NCBI RefSeq assembly: GCF_000504245.1
Contig: NZ_KI632509.1
Span: 5,359,502-5,423,501, forward strand
Direction: 5' to 3'
Source of the DNA: Haloechinothrix halophila YIM 93223
GTDB taxonomy: Bacteria; Actinomycetota; Actinomycetes; Mycobacteriales; Pseudonocardiaceae
DNA: 64,000 nucleotides
The notes beneath the pieces are model-generated. The model searched no databases. It had not been told where the DNA came from and saw only the letters and a list, made by a program, of their open reading frames with translations. Shown piece after piece: positions 7,418-15,545 of the stretch (position 1 is the first letter of the stretch; each line of letters starts with the position of its first letter). Made by a program: the position numbers and the translations under genes.

Positions 7418-10407
7418 GCCGCGTCCCGCCCCGTGCCACGCTTTCGGCCGGATCCGGCACGCTCAGGCTCGGCCTGAGCGTCCTCGCTGAGCCCGAGTTC
7501 CCGGTCCGCCGCCAGCTCGAAGTCGATGTCGTCGTCCGGCAACAACGGCTCCTCCAGCGGCGTATCCCCGGACAGCGTGTCCTCCGCTGGCGAGCTGACG
7601 GTGCTCCGCGCCGGCGAACCGGAGGTGTCTGCTTGCGGGCTCAAAGCATGCTGCGGCGCCCTCGCCCGCTGGTCGATCCCCGTCTCGTCCAGCTCCCGGT
7701 CCTGCTCGTCACCCGCGCGCTGCTTGTCCGCCCCGCTGGAGCCAGCGGCACCCGGCGTGGTGTCCAGCACGTCACGTAGGTGCGCGAGGTGGTCACCGGA
7801 GAAGTCCACCCGGATACGCTCGACCCCGCCAGCGCCATCGGCGAAGATGAATTGCCTCGGCTCGCGGTCACGCTCGACGCCGTGCTCGGCACCACGTTCG
7901 GCGCCGGGCCGCCTGCCGAGCGCGGCCACCACCTGCTCGTAGCCGACGCCTACCGGAACCTTCAGCAGCCGCAGCGCGTCTTCCTGCGCATTCTCATCGT
8001 CGAGCCTCCCGACAAACACCGAGTCCAGCAGCGAGACGAAGCCCTGGATGCGCAGGAAGTCAGCGGGGATCTGTGACGACAGCAACACCCGGACGTTCCA
8101 CTTCCGGGAGTCACGGGCGAACCGGTTCATCAGCACCCGGCCGGTGGGCACCTCGGAGAGGAAAAAAGCCTCGTCGATCCAGACGCCCTTGCGTTCCTCC
8201 TTGGGCCGTTCGTAGACCGAGCGCTGCGTCAGCCAGGCCGCGAGGTTGAGCATTTCAACGCCGAGTGCCTCGGCGTCAGTCCAGTGTTCCCGGCTGACGC
8301 CATCCTTGGGCAATGTCAGCCCGGCCATGGTCAGCACGGTGAGGCGGTCGTCGCGGCTGTCCCGGTACGGGTCGGCGTCCGCCTCCGGAATGAGCAGCGA
8401 CATCCGCTCGCGCATCTCATCGAGGAAGTCCGCGACGACGACGGCGTGCTCGTGGTGTTCGCTGGCGTCGCGGCGCAGCGCATCGATGACCTGGCCCGGA
8501 TCAGCGTCGTACCGGCCGCCGACGGCGCGGACGGCGCGCAGCAGCACGATTCTGGTCTGCGGCAGCCGGGACACCTCGTACGGCAGGATGCCCGACAGCA
8601 CATCGAGCACGAGACGACGACGGGTGGCACCAGCCAGCGCTGATTCCCTGCGCCACGCGCGTTCCGGGTCATCCTCGTCGAGGAAGTGCTCCAGCTGCGG
8701 CTCGGCGACCACGCGGTATGGGTTGAGGATGCCGGGCTGGGCGTTGAGCAGGTTGATCGGCCGGGCGTACGGCCGTAGTTCCGGCAAGTCACACAGCCGC
8801 GACAGCGGACCGGATGGGTCGAGAATGGTCCAGCTCGCACCGGAACGCAGTGTTTTGTAGACGATGCCGCCGCCGAGGAAAGACTTCCCGCCACCGAGGC
8901 CGGCGACCATCGCGGTTAGACCCGAGCCATCGCGGATCTCCTGCGCCATCCACGGGTCCCACGCGACGGGACGCCTGGTGGCGGTGCAGGTCTCGCCGAG
9001 CAGGATGCCCCTGCGGTCACCCACGTCGGCGGTCGCGGTCGGCACGGCCGCCGCGGCCCAGACCACGGAGCCGCGGCGCTTATAGGCGCCGGAGGCGACC
9101 GGTTCGCCGGGGATGAACTCCCTGGCCAGCGCGTACTGCGCCTCGGGGTGTTCGATGGCGATCTTGGGTTTGTACAGCTCGAGCAGTTGCTGCGCCGACC
9201 GCAGCGCCTCCCGCTCGGTCGGACCGGACACCGCCAACCGCCACCAGGAGTAGACCCGCGTGGCCAGCGCGGTGAAACCGGTGGTCATCTCGTCATCGAT
9301 CTCAAGCACCCGGGACGCCTGCCGCGCCAGCGACTGCGGCGGCTCAAGGTCGTGCTCGTCGGTGTAGTGCTTGACCTGCGAGCGGACCTTGTTCATCTGC
9401 CTGCTCAGCTCGCCAGCCACCTCTTCTGGGCGGCGAACATAGATCCGGGCGGACCACTCCACCGCGCCCGGCAGCCGGTCGGCGTGCTGCATCCACGGGT
9501 CGTCGACCTCGGGGATCTGCAGGCCGTGCATCTGGCCCATGGTCAGCACCGCGACATGGCTGGTGATACCCGCGTTGGAGCCGGTGCGGCCCCGCACGGT
9601 CACGGTCGGAGCGTAGGGCTCGGCGTGGAAGTCGGCAGCGTCGGTGAAGCTGGCCAGGTCTTCCGGCTCCCAGTTGGAGCCGGGCACGGCAGGCATGGTC
9701 CGCGGCGCTGGCAGACCGAGCGCACACGAGCGGTGCATCAACCAGGACATCTCGGTCGCCTCGGCCGGCCTGCCGTCGAGACCGGCGGCGGACATCACCT
9801 GGTCCAGGTGCTCCACCTCGGAGTCGATCGCGGTCAGTTCGGCATCGACCGCCTCGGGCAGCATCTTGCGCAGCAGCGGCGCTGCCCGCTCGACCGCGCG
9901 GTCCACCGCGTTACGGGTCTGCACCTGAACGCCGAGATAGACCTCCTTCTCCGCCATCGACCGGCCCATGAGCTGCTGCTGCTCGCCGATCAGGTAGTCG
10001 TCGAAAGACAGCGCGCCCTGGGCGTCGGGGAGCCGGTTGTACGCGTTGTGGACGTGCGCCTCGGCCCACATCCGAATCGGGTACGGGCGACTGGTGACCC
10101 GCAGGTGCAGCCAGCGACCCTGCAGTTCGGCGTACTGACCCGCGATGGCCGCGATGAGGTCTCTGCGCTGCGAATCGGATCGGAACGACCAGCGCTGGGT
10201 CGAGAGCCGGTACCAGGCGTAGATCTCCTGTCCGGTACGCAGCAGATGTCCGTCGATGCTGCGGGCCGCGATCGACGGGATGTACGAGGGCACGGCCTGC
10301 TCACCAGGCAGGCGCCGACCCCTCCTGCTGGCACGTACGGTGCGCCCCGCGCTCCCGCCGGAGCCCACCCGCTCCGGCTGGCTGTGGCTTGCGCCGCGAC
10401 CGAACAA
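7414..10407 (-). CDS. VirB4/TraC-like secretion ATPase
   Basis: 997 residues. A glycine-rich Walker A, GLGGGKS, is at residues 503-509, and a Walker B, GVWIDEAFFL, at about 741-750, followed by VRVLLSSQIPADF, the sensor-like motif typical of VirB4 ATPases. The N-terminal 480 residues (YRLSTQRWSFRSDSQRR and onward) match the VirB4 N-terminal domain, which contacts the membrane complex. The last ~140 residues are polar and low-complexity. VirB4 is the essential energiser of type IV systems. It lies 3 bases from the VirB3-like gene and overlaps the VirB6-like gene. No HxxH relaxase and no FtsK/VirD4 coupling protein is encoded nearby. Confidence 0.85.
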   Translation of the reverse strand: MFGRGASHSQPERVGSGGSAGRTVRASRRGRRLPGEQAVPSYIPSIAARSIDGHLLRTGQEIYAWYRLSTQRWSFRSDSQRRDLIAAIAGQYAELQGRWLHLRVTSRPYPIRMWAEAHVHNAYNRLPDAQGALSFDDYLIGEQQQLMGRSMAEKEVYLGVQVQTRNAVDRAVERAAPLLRKMLPEAVDAELTAIDSEVEHLDQVMSAAGLDGRPAEATEMSWLMHRSCALGLPAPRTMPAVPGSNWEPEDLASFTDAADFHAEPYAPTVTVRGRTGSNAGITSHVAVLTMGQMHGLQIPEVDDPWMQHADRLPGAVEWSARIYVRRPEEVAGELSRQMNKVRSQVKHYTDEHDLEPPQSLARQASRVLEIDDEMTTGFTALATRVYSWWRLAVSGPTEREALRSAQQLLELYKPKIAIEHPEAQYALAREFIPGEPVASGAYKRRGSVVWAAAAVPTATADVGDRRGILLGETCTATRRPVAWDPWMAQEIRDGSGLTAMVAGLGGGKSFLGGGIVYKTLRSGASWTILDPSGPLSRLCDLPELRPYARPINLLNAQPGILNPYRVVAEPQLEHFLDEDDPERAWRRESALAGATRRRLVLDVLSGILPYEVSRLPQTRIVLLRAVRAVGGRYDADPGQVIDALRRDASEHHEHAVVVADFLDEMRERMSLLIPEADADPYRDSRDDRLTVLTMAGLTLPKDGVSREHWTDAEALGVEMLNLAAWLTQRSVYERPKEERKGVWIDEAFFLSEVPTGRVLMNRFARDSRKWNVRVLLSSQIPADFLRIQGFVSLLDSVFVGRLDDENAQEDALRLLKVPVGVGYEQVVAALGRRPGAERGAEHGVERDREPRQFIFADGAGGVERIRVDFSGDHLAHLRDVLDTTPGAAGSSGADKQRAGDEQDRELDETGIDQRARAPQHALSPQADTSGSPARSTVSSPAEDTLSGDTPLEEPLLPDDDIDFELAADRELGLSEDAQAEPERAGSGRKRGTGRDAA

Positions 10408-10410
10408 CGA

Positions 10411-10926
10411 CTACCTCCTGGCCTGCATAACGCGCTGACGTGCTGGTGCTGGTCCCGGTGGCCGCCCGTTGTCCACGGGCTGCCGCTGCCTGACCGCGCT
10501 GTGCGACTCGCGTGGCGCTGTATCGAGCGACGTGCTCGTTCTCGCTCGGTGTGTCCCTTTCGGTCGTGGCCGTTCAGTACGCACCCGCAGCTTGGCCGCG
10601 CTCACCGCCCCGCCGTCCCCGGTCTGCTGCTCTCTCGGAGTAGTCAGCTCGCGAAACCACATCGCGAGCACCGAGCCGAGCGGACGCTCGTGGTTGATCC
10701 GCGAGGTGATCAACCGGGTCACGCCGATGGTGATGACGAACGCCCACGCCGTGCTGAAGAAGCCGAACGAGATACCGAGCTGCCGCTCAATGGTGAGCAC
10801 GAGCAGAAAAACGGCGAATCCAACGCCCCACGCCACGTAGCGGGCACGCCAAGGAAACGTGGCCTTGGGCGGGCCGAGCCACACGGCGTCGACGCGGTAC
10901 ACATCGTCGTCAGTGCGGATGCGCAA
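10411..10926 (-). CDS. Two-helix membrane protein, PrgI/VirB3-like
   Basis: 171 residues. The N-terminus is soluble (VYRVDAVWLGPPKATFPW), followed by two adjacent hydrophobic helices at about residues 30-47 and 55-75, then a basic, Arg/Pro-rich disordered tail of about 80 residues. The TFPWRARYVAWG entry into the first helix and the small two-helix core directly upstream of a VirB4 gene are the hallmarks of PrgI/VirB3 subunits, which dock the ATPase to the membrane. The long basic tail is unusual for VirB3. The gene is 15 bases downstream of the pilin-like gene and 3 upstream of the ATPase. Confidence 0.68.
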   Translation of the reverse strand: MRIRTDDDVYRVDAVWLGPPKATFPWRARYVAWGVGFAVFLLVLTIERQLGISFGFFSTAWAFVITIGVTRLITSRINHERPLGSVLAMWFRELTTPREQQTGDGGAVSAAKLRVRTERPRPKGTHRARTSTSLDTAPRESHSAVRQRQPVDNGRPPGPAPARQRVMQARR

Positions 10927-10941
10927 AGCGGTCCCCGAACC

Positions 10942-11211
10942 TCAGCCCGTGAACAAGCTGGAAATCCAGGTGCCGACCTCGACCCCGGCCCCGCTCACGG
11001 CAAGCCCGATGACAGCGAGCGCGATGACCACACCACCGAGGCGGCGCATCACACCGGCGTTGTCACCTCTGCCGCCACCGAGCCACAACAGCAGTACCGC
11101 GACGGTCAGCAGCAACAGCGGAATGACGTTGTTCTGCAGCCAGGTCTGCAACCCTCCTGTCGTGATCTCCCCCTGCTGCGCCAGGGAGGTGAGGGCCATC
11201 ATCGTGCTCAT
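10942..11211 (-). CDS. Small two-helix membrane protein, VirB2/TrbC pilin-like
   Basis: 89 residues from ATG 11211, preceded by GGGAG six bases upstream; internal ATGs three and four codons on are possible alternatives. Two hydrophobic helices (about residues 30-44 and 58-76) are separated by a short basic loop, GGGRGDNAGVMRR, and the C-terminus is polar. Size, topology and first position in the operon fit a VirB2/TrbC-type pilin or channel-lining subunit. There is no cleavable signal peptide of the classical kind. The promoter for the whole operon should lie in 11212-11330. Confidence 0.65.
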   Translation of the reverse strand: MSTMMALTSLAQQGEITTGGLQTWLQNNVIPLLLLTVAVLLLWLGGGRGDNAGVMRRLGGVVIALAVIGLAVSGAGVEVGTWISSLFTG

Positions 11212-11617
11212 CGTGTACTCCCGAGTGCGAGGAGTGTTGCCGATCGGAGCATCGCACGTACTCCGTCATTGGTCCAGGTCATCTGTACCGTCACTAAAGG
11301 TAGCCTTCTCAACCCGTTCTGTTAAGTATGGTCACGGCCCGTGCCGACCAGGTCGCCTACCGACAGGGGCCAGAACCCATCATGCGGGTAACCACGCCGC
11401 GACCCAGCACCACCCTGAGAAACCACCGGAACGGAGCAGCATCGACCCCTGCCAGTGGACCACTCGTGCTGTTTCCTCTCGGTAAGAAGCTCGCTCAGCG
11501 AGCGTCGGGCACGACCGCGACGGCGTGGCGCACGCCACCAAAGCCTTGCGGTCGACCACAAGATGTCATCAAGAATTCACCCAAAGTTACGGGCCGCTCG
11601 GGCGTGGCGGCCGGTGA
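11212..11617. other. Intergenic region between T4SS-like operon and rnpB
   Basis: 406 bases without a convincing gene; short frames here lack ribosome-binding sites and coding character. It must hold the promoter of the minus-strand operon that starts at 11211 and the 3' processing or termination region of rnpB. Visible structure: GGCCGC/GCGGCC arms at 11592-11612 just downstream of rnpB, a GGCGTG/CACGCC hairpin at 11522-11536, and a GCTCGC/GCGAGC hairpin at 11489-11503. On the minus strand TTGAGA near 11310-11315 is a possible -35 element for the operon (weak). Confidence 0.6.
11592..11612 (-). terminator. Candidate terminator or 3' stem of rnpB
   Basis: Six-base inverted arms (GGCCGC/GCGGCC) with a nine-base loop begin five bases beyond the 3' end of the RNase P RNA on the minus strand. 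There is no real T-run, only CGTAACTTT, so this is a modest GC stem like many actinobacterial terminators. It could also be part of 3' processing. Confidence 0.4.
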
Positions 11618-12013
11618 CACGGACGAGTTGGCGTGTAAGCCGGATCCTGTACCCGGCACGCCTCACGGCATGCCGGGCGGCGACCATCCATCTAGGCCCG
11701 CCGTCGCCGACGGGCTCAAGCGGCCTACCCGCGAGCAGGACGGGCCGCCCTCTCGCTCGCGCAGGCGCGTGCAGCGCCCTCTTGGCCTTGCTCCGGGTGG
11801 GGTTTACCGAGCCACCCCGGTCACCCGGGGTGCTGGTGGTCTCTTACACCACCGTTTCACCCTTACCGCGTCGCCGCGGCGGTCTGTTTTCTGTGGCACT
11901 TTCCCGCGGGTCGCCCCGGGTTGCTGTTAGCAACCACCCTGCCCTGTGGAGTCCGGACTTTCCTCGAGCGGTGCCGAGCACCGCTCGCGGCCGCCCCGCC
12001 AACTCGTCCGTGC
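11618..12013 (-). ncRNA. rnpB: RNase P RNA (M1 RNA), bacterial type A
   Basis: Catalytic RNA of RNase P, which trims tRNA 5' leaders. On the minus strand the 5' region carries the near-universal GAGGAAAGTCCGGA (11952-11965); further on come the conserved GTAAGGGTGAAACGG core near 11850-11870 and TAGATGGATGGTCGCC (11680-11695) near the 3' side. The ends are set by the P1 helix: 16 bases at 11618-11633 are perfectly complementary to 11998-12013, give or take a base. The length of about 396 nt is normal for actinobacteria. The gene lies between the T4SS-like operon and the RNase H gene. Confidence 0.96.
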
Positions 12014-12075
12014 GTATCCAGGATACCGGGCGGGTCCGGCGGTAACGCCGGCCTGGGGTGTCGCGATGAAGCCCT

Positions 12076-13326
12076 TCACGGCATATCGAGGTGCGCGGTG
12101 TCGTTCACCAGGCGAACCGAGGCGTTGCCGTCAGGGTAGAACTCGACGACAGACAGCGACGCCAGGTCGAGGTGGAGCCGGAACAAGAGCTCCGGGCCAG
12201 CCGCAAGACCCATCCGCAGCAACGCCTTGATCGGCGTAACGTGGGAGACCACGACGACATCGCGGCCGCCATACTCGCTGAGGATGTTGTCGCGCGCCCT
12301 GCGGACTCGCTGGTGCACCGCTTCGAAGCTCTCCCCAGCCGGCGGCGCGACCGAGGTGTCGCTGATCCAGGCGCGGTGCAGCTCGGGGTCGCGACGGGAT
12401 GCCTCGCCGAAAGTCAGACCTTCCCACTCACCGAAGTCGGTCTCGATGAGCCCGGTGTGGGTGCGCACTTCACTGCCCAGCAGCGCCGCGACCTCCCGCG
12501 CGGTGTCGACAGCACGGTGTAGTGGTGAGGACACCACCGGCAGCGGGCCAGCCGCGTCCTCCCGCGCGCCGACGAACGCCGCTACTCGCTTGGCGGCGGC
12601 GGCTGCCTGCCATCTGCCGTGGTCTGTGAGCTCGACATCGCCTCGGCCGGAGTACCGCCGGTCGATCGACATCGGGGTCTGGCCGTGGCGCAGCAGCACC
12701 AACCGGGTCGGCGCACCCTGGGCGCCGGTCCACGACGCGGGCACACCTCGATCCGCCTGCCGCGTGCCGGGTGCTGGGTCGCTCACGAAGTCGTCCGTGC
12801 CGGTCGCGGCGGCGGTTCCGGACACGGTCTGGCGAGCGGTGCCCGACGCTGACCTGCTGGCAGCGTCATCCGCGCTGGCAGTGTCCTGACTGGCCGGTTC
12901 GGGGTCGTCGGACTCCTCGGCGGCCGCGTCCATCGCCTCGTTCGCGAGACGATCGGCATGTGAGTTCTGCGCGCGGGGAATCCAAGTGTAGCTCACCCGG
13001 TCGAGTTGCAGTGCCAGGTCACGTGCCTGTCGCGCGAGCGGCTGCAACGCCGCGTTCTTGATCTTCCAGCGACCGCTCATCTGCTCGACGACCAGCTTGG
13101 AGTCCATCCGCACCTCGGCGGTGCTCGCGCCCAGCTCGGTGGCGGCGCGCAGGCCTTCGACCAGGCCGGTGTACTCCGCGACGTTATTGGTCGCGATGCC
13201 GAGAGCAGCCTTACGCTCGGCGAGTAACTCACCGGTGTCCGCGTCCCGGACCAGCGCACCGTACCCGGCAGGCCCAGGGTTCCCTCGCGAACCGCCGTCC
13301 GCCTCGATGATCACCTGCGGCCCCAC
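12076..13326 (-). CDS. Bifunctional RNase H / histidine phosphatase
   Basis: About 416 residues from GTG 13326, chosen because GGAGGGAG lies five to six bases upstream and because the protein then begins directly with the RNase H fold (VIIEADGGSRGNPGPAG). The frame stays open to 13377. Residues 1-140 are a type I RNase H-like domain that cleaves RNA in RNA-DNA hybrids. A Ser/Asp-rich linker of ~75 residues follows, then a phosphoglycerate-mutase-like histidine phosphatase domain (LVLLRHGQTP, with RHG catalytic). The same fusion is known in mycobacteria (Rv2228c), where the C-terminal part has acid phosphatase and alpha-ribazole phosphatase activity. It precedes no cobalamin gene here. Confidence 0.92.
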   Translation of the reverse strand: MGPQVIIEADGGSRGNPGPAGYGALVRDADTGELLAERKAALGIATNNVAEYTGLVEGLRAATELGASTAEVRMDSKLVVEQMSGRWKIKNAALQPLARQARDLALQLDRVSYTWIPRAQNSHADRLANEAMDAAAEESDDPEPASQDTASADDAASRSASGTARQTVSGTAAATGTDDFVSDPAPGTRQADRGVPASWTGAQGAPTRLVLLRHGQTPMSIDRRYSGRGDVELTDHGRWQAAAAAKRVAAFVGAREDAAGPLPVVSSPLHRAVDTAREVAALLGSEVRTHTGLIETDFGEWEGLTFGEASRRDPELHRAWISDTSVAPPAGESFEAVHQRVRRARDNILSEYGGRDVVVVSHVTPIKALLRMGLAAGPELLFRLHLDLASLSVVEFYPDGNASVRLVNDTAHLDMP

Positions 13327-13343
13327 GCCGCTCCCTCCGTCGT

Positions 13344-13416
13344 GAATGACGCCTTCCCCGCGTCGGGCGCGGTGCATGACGCTTTCGCCGCACCCAATGC
13401 AGTGACAACGTCATTC
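13344..13416. repeat. Intergenic inverted-repeat element
   Basis: The short gap between two minus-strand genes holds GAATGACG (13344-13351) and its exact inverse CGTCATTC (13409-13416). Inside, GTGAATGACGCCTTC (13342) is repeated with few changes as GTGCATGACGCTTTC (13372), 30 bases later. The organisation (outer inverted ends, internal imperfect direct repeat, no reading frame) suggests a dispersed REP-like or MITE-like element. I cannot see other copies in this window. Confidence 0.5.
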
Positions 13417-13429
13417 AGCACACCATGCC

Positions 13430-14167
13430 TCACAGGCCGGACTCCTCGGTGCGCACGAGAATCGCGCCGCAGTTCTCGCAGGTCACGACGGCGTCCGGGG
13501 CGGCGTTCTTGATATCGGACAACGCGGTGTGGTCCAGTTCCAGCTGACAGGTGCCGCAGCGGCGCGACCGCAGTAGTCCTGCGCCGCGCCCCCGTGCGGC
13601 ACGCACCCTCTCGTACTGCGCGAGCAGGTCGGCCGGCAGCGGCGCGACCAGCCTCGTCCGCTCCTCCTCCTTACCCGCCTGCTGGCTGTCGAGATCGGCC
13701 ATCGCCTCGTCACGACGCCGCTGGGCCTCGGCGAGTTTGCGTTCGGCTTCGTCGACCTCGGCCGCCGTTCGCTGCTCATCGATCGCGACGGCTTCCCTGC
13801 GCTCCATCAACTCAAGCAGATCGTCCTCGAGGGCGCTCTGCCGCCGCTTCAATGTCTCCAGTTCGTGCTCGAGATCGGTCAGCTGCTTGGCCGACACCGA
13901 CCCGGAAGCCATCAGCGAGCGATCCTTGTCCTCCCTGGCCCGCACCGACTCAATTTCCCGCTCCTGCCGTGTGACCTCGCGATCGAGGTCGGACGCCGAG
14001 GTCTGCACCGCGACGAGAGCGTCCCTGCCCGCCCGGAGGTCCTTCTCGATAGCGGCGATCTCTTCCAGCTCGGGCAGCTTCTTGCGCCGGTGCTCGATGC
14101 GGCCGAGCTCCGCGTCGACATCGGCCAGTTCGAGCAGTTGCCGTTGTACCTCAGGGTCGACCTTCAC
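13430..14167 (-). CDS. Coiled-coil protein with C4 zinc ribbon (Rv2229c-like)
   Basis: 245 residues from GTG 14167, which overlaps the Nif3-like gene's stop as GTGA. Residues ~5-180 are a long antiparallel coiled coil rich in Glu, Arg and Ala. The C-terminus is a C4 zinc ribbon: RRCGTCQLELDH and then VTCENCGAILVR. This DUF164/'C4-type zinc ribbon' family is widespread and linked to RNA or DNA transactions without a proven activity. Position between Nif3-like and RNase H genes is the standard actinobacterial order, and from memory it matches Rv2228c-Rv2230c. Confidence 0.88.
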   Translation of the reverse strand: MKVDPEVQRQLLELADVDAELGRIEHRRKKLPELEEIAAIEKDLRAGRDALVAVQTSASDLDREVTRQEREIESVRAREDKDRSLMASGSVSAKQLTDLEHELETLKRRQSALEDDLLELMERREAVAIDEQRTAAEVDEAERKLAEAQRRRDEAMADLDSQQAGKEEERTRLVAPLPADLLAQYERVRAARGRGAGLLRSRRCGTCQLELDHTALSDIKNAAPDAVVTCENCGAILVRTEESGL

Positions 14168-15015
14168 TGTGGACTTCCTTCGTGTGTGCTGGTGGGGACG
14201 TTCCACGGGTCGGTGCACCGATGGGAGACGTGAACTTCGACCGTACCCGCGTTCACCGCGCCGATGACGCCGGCCGCCTGCTCACACCACGGCCATTCGC
14301 TAGCCCAATGGGTGACACCCACAAGAGCGGGTGGCGAGCCTTCCGCGACGGTGACCGCTTCCACATGCTCGCTCGCGGGATGGTGCCGCAGATCGGCGGT
14401 AACGTAGGCGTCCACCCCGGCGCCAGCGGCGGCGGACAGAAAGCTGTCACCCGACCCGCCCGACACCGCTACCGTCTTGATCAGACGGTTCGGATCGCCC
14501 GCGCCAGACACGCCCGGCACGGTGGCGGGCAACGCTGTACTCACCCGGTCGACGAACGCGGCGAAGGGCTCCGGCTCGGTCAGCACGCCGATACGACCGA
14601 GCCCGGTCTCCGGGTTGTCCGCGTGCGGCGCGAGCGGGCGCTCCACCGTCAACCCAATGGCGGCGGCAAGCGCGTCGGACACACCGGGATTGGCGGAGTC
14701 GGCGTTGGTGTGCGCACAGAACAGCGCGACGCCGGAACGGATCAGCCGGTGCACCACCCTGCCCTTGCTGGAATCGGCAGGCACACCGTGCACCCCGCGC
14801 AGTAGCAGCGGATGGTGCGCCACGATCAGCTGCGCGCCCAAGTCGAGCGCCTCGGTGACCGTCTCGTCAACGACGTCGACGCACACCAGCGCGCGCTCCA
14901 CCGGTTCGGCGGGGTCACCGCACACCAGGCCGACGGCGTCCCAGGATTCGGCGAGTTCACGCGGGTAAGCGGCGTCGAGTGCCGCGATGACGTCGCCAAC
15001 GGTCGCAGGTGACAT
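14164..15015 (-). CDS. Nif3-like dinuclear metal-centre protein (GTP cyclohydrolase I type 2 family)
   Basis: 283 residues from ATG 15015, with GAGG ten bases upstream. Nif3/DUF34 family: the metal-binding IVAHHPLLLRG segment near residues 63-73, FCAHTNADSA near residue 100, and the C-terminal VGVTHWASEW region supply the His and Glu ligands of the dinuclear site. The length corresponds to the short form without the inserted PII-like domain. The biochemical role of the family is unsettled despite the GTP cyclohydrolase label. It heads the operon with the zinc-ribbon protein. The upstream frame extends to 15072 without a better start. Confidence 0.9.
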   Translation of the reverse strand: MSPATVGDVIAALDAAYPRELAESWDAVGLVCGDPAEPVERALVCVDVVDETVTEALDLGAQLIVAHHPLLLRGVHGVPADSSKGRVVHRLIRSGVALFCAHTNADSANPGVSDALAAAIGLTVERPLAPHADNPETGLGRIGVLTEPEPFAAFVDRVSTALPATVPGVSGAGDPNRLIKTVAVSGGSGDSFLSAAAGAGVDAYVTADLRHHPASEHVEAVTVAEGSPPALVGVTHWASEWPWCEQAAGVIGAVNAGTVEVHVSHRCTDPWNVPTSTHEGSPQ

Positions 15016-15080
15016 GGCGATGATCCTCGCACAACGCGACGGCCCGGACGTCGAGACGTGGCCGTCGCCCATTTAGGCTA

Positions 15081-15545
15081 GTGCACGTGCACGTCTCGTT
15101 CATCTGTACCGGAAACATCTGCCGCTCGCCCATCGCCGCAGCGGTGTTCCGCAGTCATGTCGAGGACGCGGGCATCGCCGGCAAGGTCAGGGTCACCAGC
15201 GCGGGCACGGGGAGCTGGCACATCGGTGAGCCCTGCGACCCGCGCGCCGCGGCGGTGCTGCGAGCGAACGACTACTCGGTCGATCACGTCGCGGCCAGGA
15301 TCAACGATGAGCACCTGAACGCCGACCTGCTGCTCGCGGCCGATGCGGGCCACCTCGACGTCCTCATCGGGCTCGGCGTGCCACCGGAGCGGGCGCGGCT
15401 GTTGCGCTCGTTCGACCCTGACGCCCCGCTCGACGCCGAGGTCCCCGACCCGTACTACGGCGCGGACGGCGGATTCGACGAGGTGCTTGCCATGATCGAG
15501 GCCGCGATGCCCCGCCTGCTCGACTGGGTGCGCGAGCGACTGTGA
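15081..15545 (+). CDS. Low-molecular-weight protein-tyrosine phosphatase
   Basis: 154 residues. The P-loop is FICTGNICRS with nucleophile Cys9 and Arg15 (C-X5-R), and the general-acid loop is VPDPYYG with Asp123. It dephosphorylates phosphotyrosine or arsenate-type substrates; in M. tuberculosis the syntenic protein is PtpA (Rv2234). There are two in-frame GTG codons, 15081 and 15087, and the choice changes two residues only. The downstream kinase gene overlaps its stop by GTGA, so phosphatase and kinase are co-translated. Confidence 0.93.
   Translation: MHVHVSFICTGNICRSPIAAAVFRSHVEDAGIAGKVRVTSAGTGSWHIGEPCDPRAAAVLRANDYSVDHVAARINDEHLNADLLLAADAGHLDVLIGLGVPPERARLLRSFDPDAPLDAEVPDPYYGADGGFDEVLAMIEAAMPRLLDWVRERL

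Noticed and set aside
11295..11315. Possible second DtxR/IdeR-like box before the pilin-like gene
   Set aside because: It shares only the AGGCTA core; the flanks match poorly when aligned to the consensus, so I do not call it.
9148..11325. Open frame of about 725 codons on the plus strand
   Set aside because: It runs antisense to the VirB4, VirB3-like and pilin-like genes and has no domain-like sequence or ribosome-binding site.
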